A stretch of 64,000 nt of DNA from CAWKDG01 sp963848355 (lineage in GTDB: Bacteria > Actinomycetota > Acidimicrobiia > Acidimicrobiales > UBA8190), in NCBI GenBank assembly GCA_963848355.1, contig CAWKDG010000012.1, positions 1,240,001 to 1,304,000 of the forward strand. The letters run 5' to 3'. Both the position numbers and the translations under genes were made by a program. Positions 50,164 through 58,531 of this stretch are shown piece after piece. Position 1 is the stretch's first letter. Each line of letters opens with the position of its first letter. The notes under the pieces were generated by a model. That model saw only the letters and a program-made list of their open reading frames with translations. It made no database searches and had not been told where the DNA came from.

Positions 50164-50781
50164 ATGGCAGCAGGAGCGGGGCCGGGTGTGGGGACTCTCG
50201 CTCGACGGTCGACGGTGGCCCGAGACCTGGTGGAGGCGGCCCGGGCCCTCATGTGGGAGACGGGGGCCCCGGTGTTCACCGTCAACCAGGTGGTGGCGGG
50301 CGCCGGGACGTCGCTCAAGAGCTTCTACCGCTGCTTCGAGTCGAAGGACGAGCTGCTGGTGGCGTTGTTCGAGGACGACGCCCGGCGCGGGGCCGAGGCG
50401 CTGGCGGCGGCGGTGGAGAGCCACGTCGATCCGGTGGCGCGCGTGCGCTGCGCCGTGGAGGGGCTGTTCGGGTTCATCACCGTCGACGGTCGGCTGCCCT
50501 ACGCCGCCGCCCTCGTCCGCGAGCACCTGCGCCTGTCCGAGTCGCGGCCGGCCGAGCTGCGCGCCGTGCTCCAGCCCTTCGTGGAGATCTTCCGGTCCGA
50601 GCTCGACGACGCCGGACGACGTGGCGCGCTGCGGGTGGACGACGCCGGTCGGACGGCGCGGACGTTGTTCCATCTCGTCGTCTCGCACCTCCACGCCCTC
50701 ATCTGCCACCAGATCGAGGAGTCCCCGACCGACGTGGCCGACGACCTGTGGGCGTTCTGCGCCGCCGCGCTCCGCCCGTGA
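50164..50781 (+). CDS. TetR-family transcriptional regulator
   Basis: A 205-residue repressor-type protein: a helix-turn-helix from about residue 18 to 63 (VARDLVEAARALMWETG, then FTVNQVVAGAGTSLKSFYRCFESKDELL) and an all-helical ligand domain. It is divergent from the aldehyde dehydrogenase operon with a 9-bp inverted repeat between them. It overlaps the next gene by GTGA, so regulator and amidohydrolase are co-translated. The likely ligand is the pathway substrate or an aldehyde/acyl-CoA intermediate; this is inference. Confidence 0.92.
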   Translation: MAAGAGPGVGTLARRSTVARDLVEAARALMWETGAPVFTVNQVVAGAGTSLKSFYRCFESKDELLVALFEDDARRGAEALAAAVESHVDPVARVRCAVEGLFGFITVDGRLPYAAALVREHLRLSESRPAELRAVLQPFVEIFRSELDDAGRRGALRVDDAGRTARTLFHLVVSHLHALICHQIEESPTDVADDLWAFCAAALRP

Positions 50782-51968
50782 CCGTCCTCCTCCCCGATCC
50801 GGCACCGCGCCCCCTCGAGGTCCCGGTGATCTCGGTCGACGACCACCTGATCGAACCGGACGACCTCTTCGTCGGCCGCGTACCCCGGGCCCTGGCGGCG
50901 CGGGCACCGCACGTGATCGAGAACGACGACGGCGTCCAGTACTGGCACTTCGAGGGCCGGACCTACCCGAACATCGGGCTGAACGCCGTGGTGGGCCGGG
51001 CCCGGGAGACCTGGAGCATGGACCCGTCGCGCTTCGACGAGATGCGCCCCGGGTGTTTCGACATCCACGCCCGGATCACCGACATGGACATCAACGGGAT
51101 CTGGGCCTCGCTGTGCTTCCCGTCACTGGTGGCCGGCTTCTGCGGCGCCGTGTTCTCGCGGGCGGAGGACCCCGAGCTCGGACTGGCCTGCATGCGCGCC
51201 TGGAACGACTGGCACCTCGACGTGTGGGCCGGGACCTATCCCGAGCGGATCATCCCGCTGCAGCTGCCCTGGCTGGGCGACATCGCCCTGGCCGCCGCCG
51301 AGGTGCGCGCCAACGCCGCCCGCGGCTTCAAGGCCGTGAGCTTCCCCGAGTTCCCTGCCGCGCTCGGCTTCCCCTCCATCTTCTCGGGTGAGTGGGACCC
51401 GTTCTTCGCCGCCTGTGAGGAGACACAGACGGTGGTGTGCTTGCACACGGGGGCGTCGTCGTGGGCCCCGCTGCCCTCACCGGCCCCCCCGTTCGAGCTC
51501 CTGCCCACGCTCTTCCCCGTGAACGCCCTCATCGCCGCGGCGGAGTGGCTGTGGTCCGGGGTGCCGTTGCGCTTCCCCCGGCTGTCGGTGGCCATGTCCG
51601 AAGGCGGGATCGGGTGGGTCCCGATGCTGATCGACCGCGTCGACTACGTCCTCAGCCACTCCGCCTCGGGGACCGAGTCGTCCGCCTGGCCGTCGGAGCT
51701 CCAGCCCAGTGAGGTGCTGCGCCGGAACTTCTGGTTCTGCACCATCGACGACCCTTCGATCATCGACGTGCGTCACCGGATCGGCATCGACCACATCATG
51801 GTGGAGAGCGATTATCCGCACGCCGACTCGACGTGGCCCGACACCCAGGCCGTGCTGCACAAGACGCTCGGCCATCTCCCGGCCGATGAATTGCGCAAGA
51901 TCGCCTGCGAGAACGCGGCGGCGCTGTTCCGCCACCCCCTCCCCGACGCCGACGACTGGCGGGCATGA
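50778..51968 (+). CDS. amidohydrolase 2 family (PF04909) protein
   Basis: A 396-residue TIM-barrel metal hydrolase. ISVDDHLIEPDDLF holds the first metal motif, VVCLHTGASSWAP a barrel His, AMSEGGIGWVP the Glu-containing strand and MVESDYPHADSTWPDT the terminal Asp motif. The same motifs occur in the products of 44681-45781 and 51965-53129. The GTG start overlaps the TetR stop and the last codon overlaps the next ATG (ATGA). Decarboxylation or ring hydrolysis of a CoA- or free-acid intermediate is plausible but unproven. Confidence 0.9.
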   Translation: MTVLLPDPAPRPLEVPVISVDDHLIEPDDLFVGRVPRALAARAPHVIENDDGVQYWHFEGRTYPNIGLNAVVGRARETWSMDPSRFDEMRPGCFDIHARITDMDINGIWASLCFPSLVAGFCGAVFSRAEDPELGLACMRAWNDWHLDVWAGTYPERIIPLQLPWLGDIALAAAEVRANAARGFKAVSFPEFPAALGFPSIFSGEWDPFFAACEETQTVVCLHTGASSWAPLPSPAPPFELLPTLFPVNALIAAAEWLWSGVPLRFPRLSVAMSEGGIGWVPMLIDRVDYVLSHSASGTESSAWPSELQPSEVLRRNFWFCTIDDPSIIDVRHRIGIDHIMVESDYPHADSTWPDTQAVLHKTLGHLPADELRKIACENAAALFRHPLPDADDWRA

Positions 51969-53129
51969 CGGACACTCCCGGCGCCGACGACCACGCTGCC
52001 GGCGATCGAGGCGGCGGCGAGACGGCCGTGGTCGACGCCGACGGTCACGTGGTGGAGCCGCGCGGCGTGGGACGCCGTCCCCGAGCGGTACCGGCCGCGG
52101 ATCGACGCCGACGCCCACGGCTTCGAGCACGTCGTGGTGGGCGACACCGAGATCCTGGCCGTGGCCCTCGGGACCCTGGCCACCCCCGGGGCCCGGTTCA
52201 GCGAGCCGGACGATCTCCGGTCCCTGGACGAGGCCTGGCCCGGGGGCTCCGATCCCGTGGCCCGGCTGGCCGACATGGACACCGAGGGGATCGACCGGGC
52301 CGTGCTCTACCCGTCGGTGGGCCTCTACTTCTGGGCTCTCAGCGACGGTAGGGCAGCGCTGGCCATCGCCCGCGCCTACAACGACTGGCTGGCGTCGTAC
52401 TGCGCGGCGAACCCCGGGCGCCTGTTCGGCGCGGCCATGCTCCCGGTCCAGGACCCCGAGGCCGCGGCGGCCGAGCTGCGCCGGGCCCACGACGAGCTCG
52501 GGTTCCCGGCCGCCTTCGTCCGCCCCAACCCCTGCTGCGGCCGGTCCCTGTCGGATCCGGCCTACGAGCCGATCTGGGAGGCGGCCGAGGAGGTGGGGAT
52601 GACCGTCGGCATCCACGAGGGGAGCTCGGTCATCGTCCCCACGCTCGGCAGTGACCGGCCCTTCAACCCCCTCGTCCTCCACGCCGTGTCGCACGCCTTC
52701 GAGGAGATGCTGGCCTGCGCCCAATTGATCGCCTTCGGTGTCCTCGATCGCCACCCCGACCTGCGGGTCGTCTTTCTGGAGGCCAGCGGCGGATGGGTGC
52801 CGTTCTGGATGGAGCGGCTCGACGAGCAGGCCGAGAGCTTCGGCGGCTTCTGCCCGCAGATGCGCCTGGCCCCGAGCGAGTACTTCGCCCGCCAGTGCTG
52901 GATCAGCTACGAGATCGACGAGAAGACTCTTCCCGCCCTCGTCCCCTTCATCGGCGGGGAGCGGATCGTGTGGGGATCGGACTATCCCCATCACGACGCC
53001 ACCTTCCCGGGAGCGGTGACGACACTGCGCCGCACGCTGGCCCCGCTCGACGAGCGCACCCGGGCCCGGATCCTCGGAGCCAACGCCGCCGAGCTGTACC
53101 GGCTGCCCCCGTGGCGCGCTCCGACCTGA
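51965..53129 (+). pseudogene. amidohydrolase 2 family (PF04909) protein, frameshifted near the N-terminus
   Basis: The third PF04909 protein, about 388 codons in two frames. The first frame gives the N-terminus and VVDADGHVVEPR. The second starts at AWDAVPERYRPRID and contains GMTVGIHEGSSV, FLEASGGWVPFW and WGSDYPHHDATFPGA. The switch lies at 52061-52066 in CGCGCGGCG, the same nine bases as at the 48.0-kb shift; either one base is extra or two are lost. The ATG overlaps the previous stop. Repaired, it would be full length with all motifs, so a sequencing error is a serious possibility. Confidence 0.82.
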
Positions 53130-53131
53130 CG

Positions 53132-54658
53132 ATGGCGGGGGGCACACTGCTCGGAGACATCGCCCGCCAGGCCGCGGCGCGCTACGGGGACACCCCCGTC
53201 TACGTCACCCCCGACGGCGCCACCCTCTCCTACGCCGAGCTCGACACCGTGTCGGACGCCGTCGCCGTCGGTCTGGCCCGTCGCGGGGTGGGGGTCGGTG
53301 ACCTCGTCGGCCTGCTCCTGCCCTCGGGGGCGGCCTACGCCGTGGCCTATGTGGCCGCCGCCAAGATCGGGGCCGTGACGGCCGGGGTGAACGACCGGCT
53401 GTCACCCCCCGAGCGGCGGCGGTGCCTCGAGATCGCCGGGCCCCGGGTGGTGATCGCGTCGCAGGAGCTGGCGGCCACCACCGACGTGGGCACCGTGGAC
53501 GGGATCGGCGAGATCATCCGGATCGACCCCGGCGGACCACCGGCACAGACGCTGGCCGTGTTGCGGACGTCGGCCGCCGATGTCGCCCCCCTGCCGGCCG
53601 ACCCCGACCGGCCCGTGGCCGTGGTCTTCACCTCGGGGACGACGGGGGAACCGAAGGGCGCGGTGTTCTGCGACCGCCAGCTCGACGCCATCGGCGAGGC
53701 CGACGGGGGCCGGCGCTGGGGGGCGGGGGGACGAGGTCTGTCGTCGACGTCGTTCGCCCATCTCGGCTTCATGACGAAGCTGCCCCAGGCGCTGCGCGGC
53801 GGGGGGACGACCTTCCTGATGGGCCGGTGGTCGGCCGGCGAGGCCCTCGAGATGGTGGCCCGCCACCGGCTGACCTCCCTGGGCGGGATCCCGACCCAGG
53901 TGGCGCTCATGTTGGCCCACGACCGCTTCGCGTCGACCGACATCTCGTCGGTCCGGATGATCGCCCTGGGCGGGGGGCCGGCGACGGCGTCGCTCGTGCG
54001 CGAGGCGCGCCGCCGATTCGGGGTCCCGGTGGTGGTCCGCTACACCTGCACCGAGGCCGGGGTGGGGGTGGGCACGGTGGCCGACGATCCTCCCGAGGAC
54101 GCCGAGCAGTCGGTGGGACGGGCTCGCGCCGGGGTGGAGCTGACCATCCGCGACGACGCCGACCGGCCCCTGGCTCCCGGGGAGACGGGTCAGGTCTGCC
54201 TGCGCTCGGAGGCGGTGATGGCCCGCTACCACGGCGACCCCGCGGCCACGGCGGCGGTGCTCACCGCCGACGGGGCCGTGCGGACCGGTGATCTCGGCTA
54301 CGTCGACGAGCAGGGCCGGCTTCATCTGTCGGGCCGGTCGAAGGAGATGTACGTCCGCGGTGGCTACAACGTCTTCCCCCTCGAGGTGGAGGAGGTCCTG
54401 TCCGACCATCCCGACGTGGCCCACGTGGCCGTGGCCCCCCGCACCGATCCGGTGATGGGCGAGATCGGTGTGGCCGTCGTGGTCGTCCGGGCCGGAGCGC
54501 CGGCGCCCACCCTCGAGGCGCTGCGGACCCACGCCCGGGACCGACTGGCCCACCACAAGCTCCCCGAGGCGATCGTCCTCACCGACGAGCTGCCCCGGAC
54601 GGCGATGGAGAAGATCGACCGCCGTGCCCTGGCCGAGATGGTGGCGGCGGCGCCCTGA
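53132..54658 (+). CDS. AMP-forming acyl-CoA synthetase (508 aa)
   Basis: ANL-superfamily ligase: AVVFTSGTTGEPKGAVF phosphate loop, YTCTEAGVG in place of the more usual YGxTE, VRTGDLGYVDEQGRLHLSGR, and the hinge RSKEMYVRGGYNVFP. The C-terminal LPRTAMEKIDRRAL contains the catalytic Lys. It is the last gene of the TetR-amidohydrolase operon, 2 bases after the amidohydrolase stop, and would make a CoA thioester of the product acid. An in-frame GTG at 53111 is an alternative start. Confidence 0.92.
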   Translation: MAGGTLLGDIARQAAARYGDTPVYVTPDGATLSYAELDTVSDAVAVGLARRGVGVGDLVGLLLPSGAAYAVAYVAAAKIGAVTAGVNDRLSPPERRRCLEIAGPRVVIASQELAATTDVGTVDGIGEIIRIDPGGPPAQTLAVLRTSAADVAPLPADPDRPVAVVFTSGTTGEPKGAVFCDRQLDAIGEADGGRRWGAGGRGLSSTSFAHLGFMTKLPQALRGGGTTFLMGRWSAGEALEMVARHRLTSLGGIPTQVALMLAHDRFASTDISSVRMIALGGGPATASLVREARRRFGVPVVVRYTCTEAGVGVGTVADDPPEDAEQSVGRARAGVELTIRDDADRPLAPGETGQVCLRSEAVMARYHGDPAATAAVLTADGAVRTGDLGYVDEQGRLHLSGRSKEMYVRGGYNVFPLEVEEVLSDHPDVAHVAVAPRTDPVMGEIGVAVVVVRAGAPAPTLEALRTHARDRLAHHKLPEAIVLTDELPRTAMEKIDRRALAEMVAAAP

Positions 54659-54662
54659 GCCG

Positions 54663-55415
54663 TCAGTCGGCGGGATCGGCGGCGATGAGGATGTCGTCGG
54701 GGCCACCGGTGTCGAGGATGGCGTCGATGATGGCACGGGCCATGGCGTCGGCCTCGAGGACACCATGGCGCATCATGGCGCCCTCGGCCCAGGCGGTGAA
54801 GGCGGCAGCGGCCGTCTCGGGATCCCATCCGTCGGCGAAAGCGGTGAGCGTGGGGCCGACGGCCACGCAGAGGACGCGCACCGACGGCTCCTCGTGGCGC
54901 AGTCCCTTGGCCATCTCGGCCAGCGCCGCCTTGGTCGACCCATAGACGGTGAGCCACGGCCACGGGTGCTCCCCCATGGTGGTGGTGGTGACGAGCACGA
55001 CGGGGTCGGTGGCCCGCCGGAGGTGCGGGAGCGCGTGCGCCACCACGGTGGCGGCGCCGACCAGATTGGTGGCCAGCAGCTCGTGCCACTGGGCGGGCGA
55101 GGCGTCGGCCACGCGCACGAGAGGCGAGGCGCCCGACAGGTAGAGGACCATGTCGATGCCGCCCATGAACGACGCGGCGGCGTCGACGAGGGCCCGGCAG
55201 TCGTCGGGATCGGTCACATCGCAGCGCCGGGCGCGCACCTCGGCGCCGGCCGACCGGGCCTCGTCCGCCGCCTGCTCCACCAATTCGAGCCGGCGCGCCG
55301 CCAGGAAGAGGTGCGCTCCCGCCGCCCCGGCCGCCGTGGCCAGGGCCCGGCCGATACCCGACGAGGCCCCCACCACCAGGACCCGCCGCCCGTCGAGGGC
55401 TGTCTGCTGCGCCAT
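54663..55415 (-). CDS. short-chain dehydrogenase/reductase
   Basis: A 250-residue SDR: VVGASSGIGRAL nucleotide motif, catalytic Ser/Thr region VLVTTTTMGEH and YGSTK. In the position of NNAG it has YLSGAS, which is unusual but compatible with the fold. It converges with the synthetase gene (4-base gap) and is divergent from the DUF35 gene across the palindrome at 55443, so both may be regulated by one site. Substrate unknown. Confidence 0.9.
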   Translation of the reverse strand: MAQQTALDGRRVLVVGASSGIGRALATAAGAAGAHLFLAARRLELVEQAADEARSAGAEVRARRCDVTDPDDCRALVDAAASFMGGIDMVLYLSGASPLVRVADASPAQWHELLATNLVGAATVVAHALPHLRRATDPVVLVTTTTMGEHPWPWLTVYGSTKAALAEMAKGLRHEEPSVRVLCVAVGPTLTAFADGWDPETAAAAFTAWAEGAMMRHGVLEADAMARAIIDAILDTGGPDDILIAADPAD

Positions 55416-55442
55416 GCCGACGCCGAGCGTACCGTCGCGAAG

Positions 55443-55458
55443 CTGACGACGCCGTCAG
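55443..55458. promoter_or_regulatory. palindromic operator candidate, copy 6
   Basis: CTGACGACGCCGTCAG is a perfect CTGAC-N6-GTCAG palindrome between the divergent SDR (start 55415) and DUF35 (start 55488) genes. Its right half CGTCAG lies 17 bases upstream of the -10 box TACCAT, so it occupies the -35 position of the DUF35-thiolase promoter. Confidence 0.65.
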
Positions 55459-55475
55459 GTTCGGCGCCGGTGACG

Positions 55476-55481
55476 TACCAT
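55476..55481 (+). promoter_or_regulatory. -10 box of a leaderless promoter
   Basis: TACCAT ends six bases before the GTG at 55488 that starts the DUF35 gene. The spacing puts the transcription start at the start codon. Confidence 0.5.
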
Positions 55482-55487
55482 CACCGG

Positions 55488-55931
55488 GTGACCGCCAACG
55501 GCCCCCCCTTCCGTCTCCTGCCGCGTCTCGACGACGCCCACCGCTTCTTCTGGACGTCCGGGGAGGACGGCAAGCTGCGCTTCCTGCGCTGCGGCGAGTG
55601 CCGGCACTTCGTCCACCCACCGGTGCCCCGCTGCCCCTACTGCCTGGCCGACGCTCTCGCCCCCGAGGCCGTGAGCGGCCGGGGCGTCGTCCACTCCTTC
55701 ACCGTCAACTGCCAGCAGTGGGTGCCCGACGCCGAGCCCTACATCATCGGGCTCGTGACCATCGCCGAACAGGACGACGTCCGGCTCACCACCAACATCA
55801 TCGACACCGACGCCGACGACATGGTCGTGGGGATGGAGGTCGAGGTGGCCTTCGAACAGGCCGACGACGTCTGGTTGCCTCTCTTCCGACCGGTCGACGG
55901 CGCCGCCCGACCGCAGACGGGGGCGGCATGA
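55488..55931 (+). CDS. DUF35 OB-fold protein with zinc ribbon (ChsH2-DUF35-like)
   Basis: A 147-residue protein. FLRCGECRHFVHPPVPRCPYC holds two CxxC pairs for zinc; the OB fold follows (VVHSFTVNCQQWVPDAEPYII to VEVAFEQADDVWLPLFRP). Small DUF35 proteins bind thiolase-fold or aldolase partners and present acyl-CoA, as shown for the Ltp2-ChsH2 steroid retro-aldolase. The next gene is thiolase-like and overlaps as ATGA, which fits such a complex. GTG 55488 is chosen from the -10 box spacing; GTG 55470 is an alternative. Confidence 0.9.
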   Translation: MTANGPPFRLLPRLDDAHRFFWTSGEDGKLRFLRCGECRHFVHPPVPRCPYCLADALAPEAVSGRGVVHSFTVNCQQWVPDAEPYIIGLVTIAEQDDVRLTTNIIDTDADDMVVGMEVEVAFEQADDVWLPLFRPVDGAARPQTGAA

Positions 55932-57157
55932 GGGCCGACCAGCTCCTCGAGCGACGCGCCGTCATCTCGGGCATCGGGCAGTCGGCCGTGGGCCGGCGCC
56001 TCGGCCGCTCCGAGCTCGACCTCACGGTCGAGGGCGCCCTCATGGCCATCGCCGACGCCGGCCTCACCCGCGAGGACATCGACGGTCTCTCGACCTACCC
56101 GGGGATGGGGATGGGACCGGGCGGCTTCGCCGGACCCTCGGGGCCCGAGGTCCAGGACGCCCTGCGCCTGAAGCTCAACTGGCACGACGGCGGTGGCGAA
56201 GGCGCCGGGCAGATCAGGGCCGTCTTCGCCGCCTGCCTGGCCGTGGCCGCCGGACTGGCCCGGCACGTCCTCGTCTACCGGACCGTCACCGAGTCGACGG
56301 CCCAGGGTCGGGGCGGGCGCCAGGCGCTCGGGTCGCCCGGCATGGGCGGGATGGCCGGGTCGGGCGGGGGCCCACCGCGGATGGCGGGGTTCATGCAGTG
56401 GACGATCCCCTTCGGTGCCGTCTCGGCCGGGAACTGGTTGGCCCAGGTGGCCCGGCGGCGGATGCACGAGTTCGGCCTCACCCGCGAGCAGCTGGCCCAG
56501 ATCGCGCTGAACGGCCGCCGCAACGCGTCGCTCAATCCGAAGGCCATCTTCCGCGACCCTCTGACCATGGAGGACTATCTGGCGGCGCGGATGATCTCGA
56601 CGCCGCTGTGCCTCTTCGACTGTGACGTCCCCTGCGACGGTTCGACAGTCGTGATCGTCTCCCATGCCGACTACGCGCCCGACGCGCCGCGGTCGGTCGC
56701 CCATGTGAACGCCATCGGCACGGCCCTCCGGGGCCGGCCCAGCTGGGACCAGTTCGACGACATGACGACCATGGCGGCGCGCGACGCCGCCGCCAGCATG
56801 TGGGAACGCACCGATCTCACCCCGGCCGACGTCGACGTGGCCGAGCTCTACGACGGCTTCAGCATCCTCACCATGGTCTGGCTGGAGGAGCTCGGTTTCT
56901 GTGGCAAGGGCGAGAGCGGCAGCTTCGTGGAGGGCGGATCGCGGATCGCTCTGGGCGGTGAGATCCCCTTGAACACGAGCGGAGGCCAACTCTCGGCCGG
57001 GCGGCTCCACGGATTCGGCTTCCTCCACGAAGCCTGTCTCCAACTACGCGGTGACGGGGGCGACCGTCAGGTGCCCGGCGGTCCGGAGGTCGCCGTGGTG
57101 GCCAACGGCGGCGGGCCCATCGCCGGCAGCATGCTCCTCACCCGCGACCCGGCCTGA
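55928..57157 (+). CDS. thiolase-fold, Ltp2-like aldolase or lipid-transfer protein
   Basis: A 409-residue thiolase-fold protein without the nucleophilic Cys at the usual place: the region around AVFAACLAVAAGLARHVLVY has no NxCxxG/S motif. Where SCPx thiolases have EVHDCFT this one has AELYDGFS, with Tyr replacing His. Ltp2-type steroid side-chain aldolases use Tyr residues and also lack the Cys, and they need a DUF35 partner, encoded just upstream here. I therefore favour a retro-aldol C-C cleavage of a beta-hydroxyacyl-CoA over thiolysis; this is inference. The GHP motif is replaced by LNTSGGQLSAGRLHGFG. Confidence 0.85.
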   Translation: MRADQLLERRAVISGIGQSAVGRRLGRSELDLTVEGALMAIADAGLTREDIDGLSTYPGMGMGPGGFAGPSGPEVQDALRLKLNWHDGGGEGAGQIRAVFAACLAVAAGLARHVLVYRTVTESTAQGRGGRQALGSPGMGGMAGSGGGPPRMAGFMQWTIPFGAVSAGNWLAQVARRRMHEFGLTREQLAQIALNGRRNASLNPKAIFRDPLTMEDYLAARMISTPLCLFDCDVPCDGSTVVIVSHADYAPDAPRSVAHVNAIGTALRGRPSWDQFDDMTTMAARDAAASMWERTDLTPADVDVAELYDGFSILTMVWLEELGFCGKGESGSFVEGGSRIALGGEIPLNTSGGQLSAGRLHGFGFLHEACLQLRGDGGDRQVPGGPEVAVVANGGGPIAGSMLLTRDPA

Positions 57158-57187
57158 GCGCCGAGAAGGACCGTCACCGTCGCGGCA

Positions 57188-57382
57188 TCAGGTCATGGCC
57201 GGCGCCACATCCTCCAGTCCCGATCGGATCATCGAGCGGAGCTCGGCCGTGTCCTCGTGGCCGTGCTTGGCCACGGCGTGAGCCACGGCGGCGTCGAGAA
57301 CCTCGTCCTCGGTCCCCGAGATGGTGAGCGTGCAGTTGATGTCATTCGGAACCTTGCCACAGTCGATCATCTTCCGAGCCAT
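57188..57382 (-). CDS. DUF1059 small protein
   Basis: A 64-residue protein beginning MARKMIDCGKVPND, matching DUF1059. It contains INCTLTISGTEDEVLDAAVAHAVAKHGHED, given here only in part as a compact alpha/beta sequence with Cys8 and Cys17. Function is unknown. A GGGAG ribosome-binding site lies upstream. It converges with the Ltp2-like gene and precedes nothing obvious; the cupin gene on the same strand lies 52 bases upstream and could be co-transcribed. Confidence 0.85.
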   Translation of the reverse strand: MARKMIDCGKVPNDINCTLTISGTEDEVLDAAVAHAVAKHGHEDTAELRSMIRSGLEDVAPAMT

Positions 57383-57434
57383 GCCGGCTCCCTTCTCTCG
57401 GGCCGGCGGTCCCCGCCGGCGTCGTGGTGCGTCA

Positions 57435-57788
57435 CTACCTGGCGTAGTTGCTGGCCCCGAACCAGTCCACCGTCACGACAGGCGTGTCGCCGACGACCCA
57501 GGCGTCGTGACCGCTGGGCAGGGACGTGACGTCTCCGGGGCCGGCCACGAATTCGGAGCCGTCGTCCATGAGGATGGCCAGCTGGCCACTGACGTGGTAC
57601 TGGAAATGGGGCGCCTCGCAACTCGCCGTGCCGGCGATCGGCTTCACGTCGTTCGACCAGCGCCACCCGGGCTCGAAGACGAGACGCCCGACCTCGCCGC
57701 CCCCGACCTTCACGATCTCCGCCCGTCCGTTCGGGAAGTCCCGGGTCTCGTCCGGTCGGTCGAAGCTCCTGTGCTCGGTCTGCTGCAT
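57435..57788 (-). CDS. cupin-domain protein
   Basis: A 117-residue single-domain cupin: GRLVFEPGWRWSNDVKP, HFQYHVSGQLAILMDDG and GDVTSLPSGHDAWVVGD form the two cupin motifs, with His residues suited to bind a metal. Small cupins act as isomerases, oxygenases or regulators; no specific role can be named. It is divergent from a TetR gene across a palindrome (57838-57851), so it is a probable target of that regulator. Confidence 0.88.
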   Translation of the reverse strand: MQQTEHRSFDRPDETRDFPNGRAEIVKVGGGEVGRLVFEPGWRWSNDVKPIAGTASCEAPHFQYHVSGQLAILMDDGSEFVAGPGDVTSLPSGHDAWVVGDTPVVTVDWFGASNYAR

Positions 57789-57837
57789 CGCCGTCTCCCC
57801 TCGCGCCGACTGGAACCCTGGTCACTGGTATCCTTAC

Positions 57838-57851
57838 CTACTAATAAGTAG
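57838..57851. promoter_or_regulatory. TetR operator candidate between cupin and TetR genes
   Basis: CTACT, AATA and AGTAG form a short perfect palindrome in an A/T-rich patch of an otherwise GC-rich region, midway between the divergent cupin and TetR genes. The A/T-rich sequence on each strand could also supply -10 boxes. Confidence 0.55.
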
Positions 57852-57860
57852 AGAGTCAAG

Positions 57861-57880
57861 GGGCGGTCGGACGACCGCCC
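57861..57880 (+). other. hairpin in the TetR leader
   Basis: GGGCGGTC, GGAC and GACCGCCC make a perfect 8-bp stem with a 4-base loop, ending 17 bases before the GTG start of the TetR gene. It could be a second operator or an RNA hairpin that limits translation. Confidence 0.5.
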
Positions 57881-57896
57881 GTGTGAGGATCGACCG

Positions 57897-58496
57897 GTGA
57901 CGAAGGTGAAGGGCGACACGGACACCGCCACGCAGATTCTCGATGTGGCCGAACGCCTGGCTCAGGTGCGCGGCTTCAACGGCTTCAGCTACGCCGACGT
58001 GGCCGCCGAGTTGCACATCACGACGGCCGCCCTCCACTACCACTTCGCCGGCAAGGCCGAGCTCGGCCAGGCCCTGATGACGAGGTACGCCACCCGTTTC
58101 GCCGCCGCCCTGGCGACGGTCGAGTCCCGGGTCGACGACGCCGCCGGCCGCCTCGACGCGTATGCCGACATCTACCTCGACCTCCTGCGCAAGGAACGGA
58201 TGTGCCTGTGCGGCATGCTGGCCGCCGAATACGAGACGCTCCCGGTCCCGATGCGCGACACCGTGCTGCGGTTCTTCGAAGCGAACGAAGAGTGGCTGGC
58301 GCGCGTCCTGGAGCAGGGCCGCGCCGAGGGCCAGCTGCAATTCGCGGGTCCGTCGGCAGACACGGCGCAGATGATCGTCAGTTCGCTGGAAGGCGCGTTG
58401 CTGGTGGCCCGTCCATTCGGTGACATCGCCCGCTTCCAGGTGGCGGCGGGCCGGGTGCTGACGGGCCTGCGAGCGGGGACCTCGGGAGTGGCGTAG
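57897..58496 (+). CDS. TetR-family transcriptional regulator
   Basis: A 199-residue TetR protein: the helix-turn-helix covers AERLAQVRGFNGFSYADVAAE and ITTAALHYHFAGKAELGQAL, followed by a TetR C-terminal domain with KERMCLCGMLAAEYETLP. It resembles AcrR/NemR-like regulators; the CLCG pair of cysteines could sense redox or electrophiles, which is a guess. The GTG start is preceded by GAGGA. It is divergent from the cupin gene and likely regulates it and itself. Confidence 0.9.
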   Translation: MTKVKGDTDTATQILDVAERLAQVRGFNGFSYADVAAELHITTAALHYHFAGKAELGQALMTRYATRFAAALATVESRVDDAAGRLDAYADIYLDLLRKERMCLCGMLAAEYETLPVPMRDTVLRFFEANEEWLARVLEQGRAEGQLQFAGPSADTAQMIVSSLEGALLVARPFGDIARFQVAAGRVLTGLRAGTSGVA

Positions 58497-58531
58497 ATCC
58501 CGCCCCTCCCCGGACGTTCTTCTCCCGGTCT

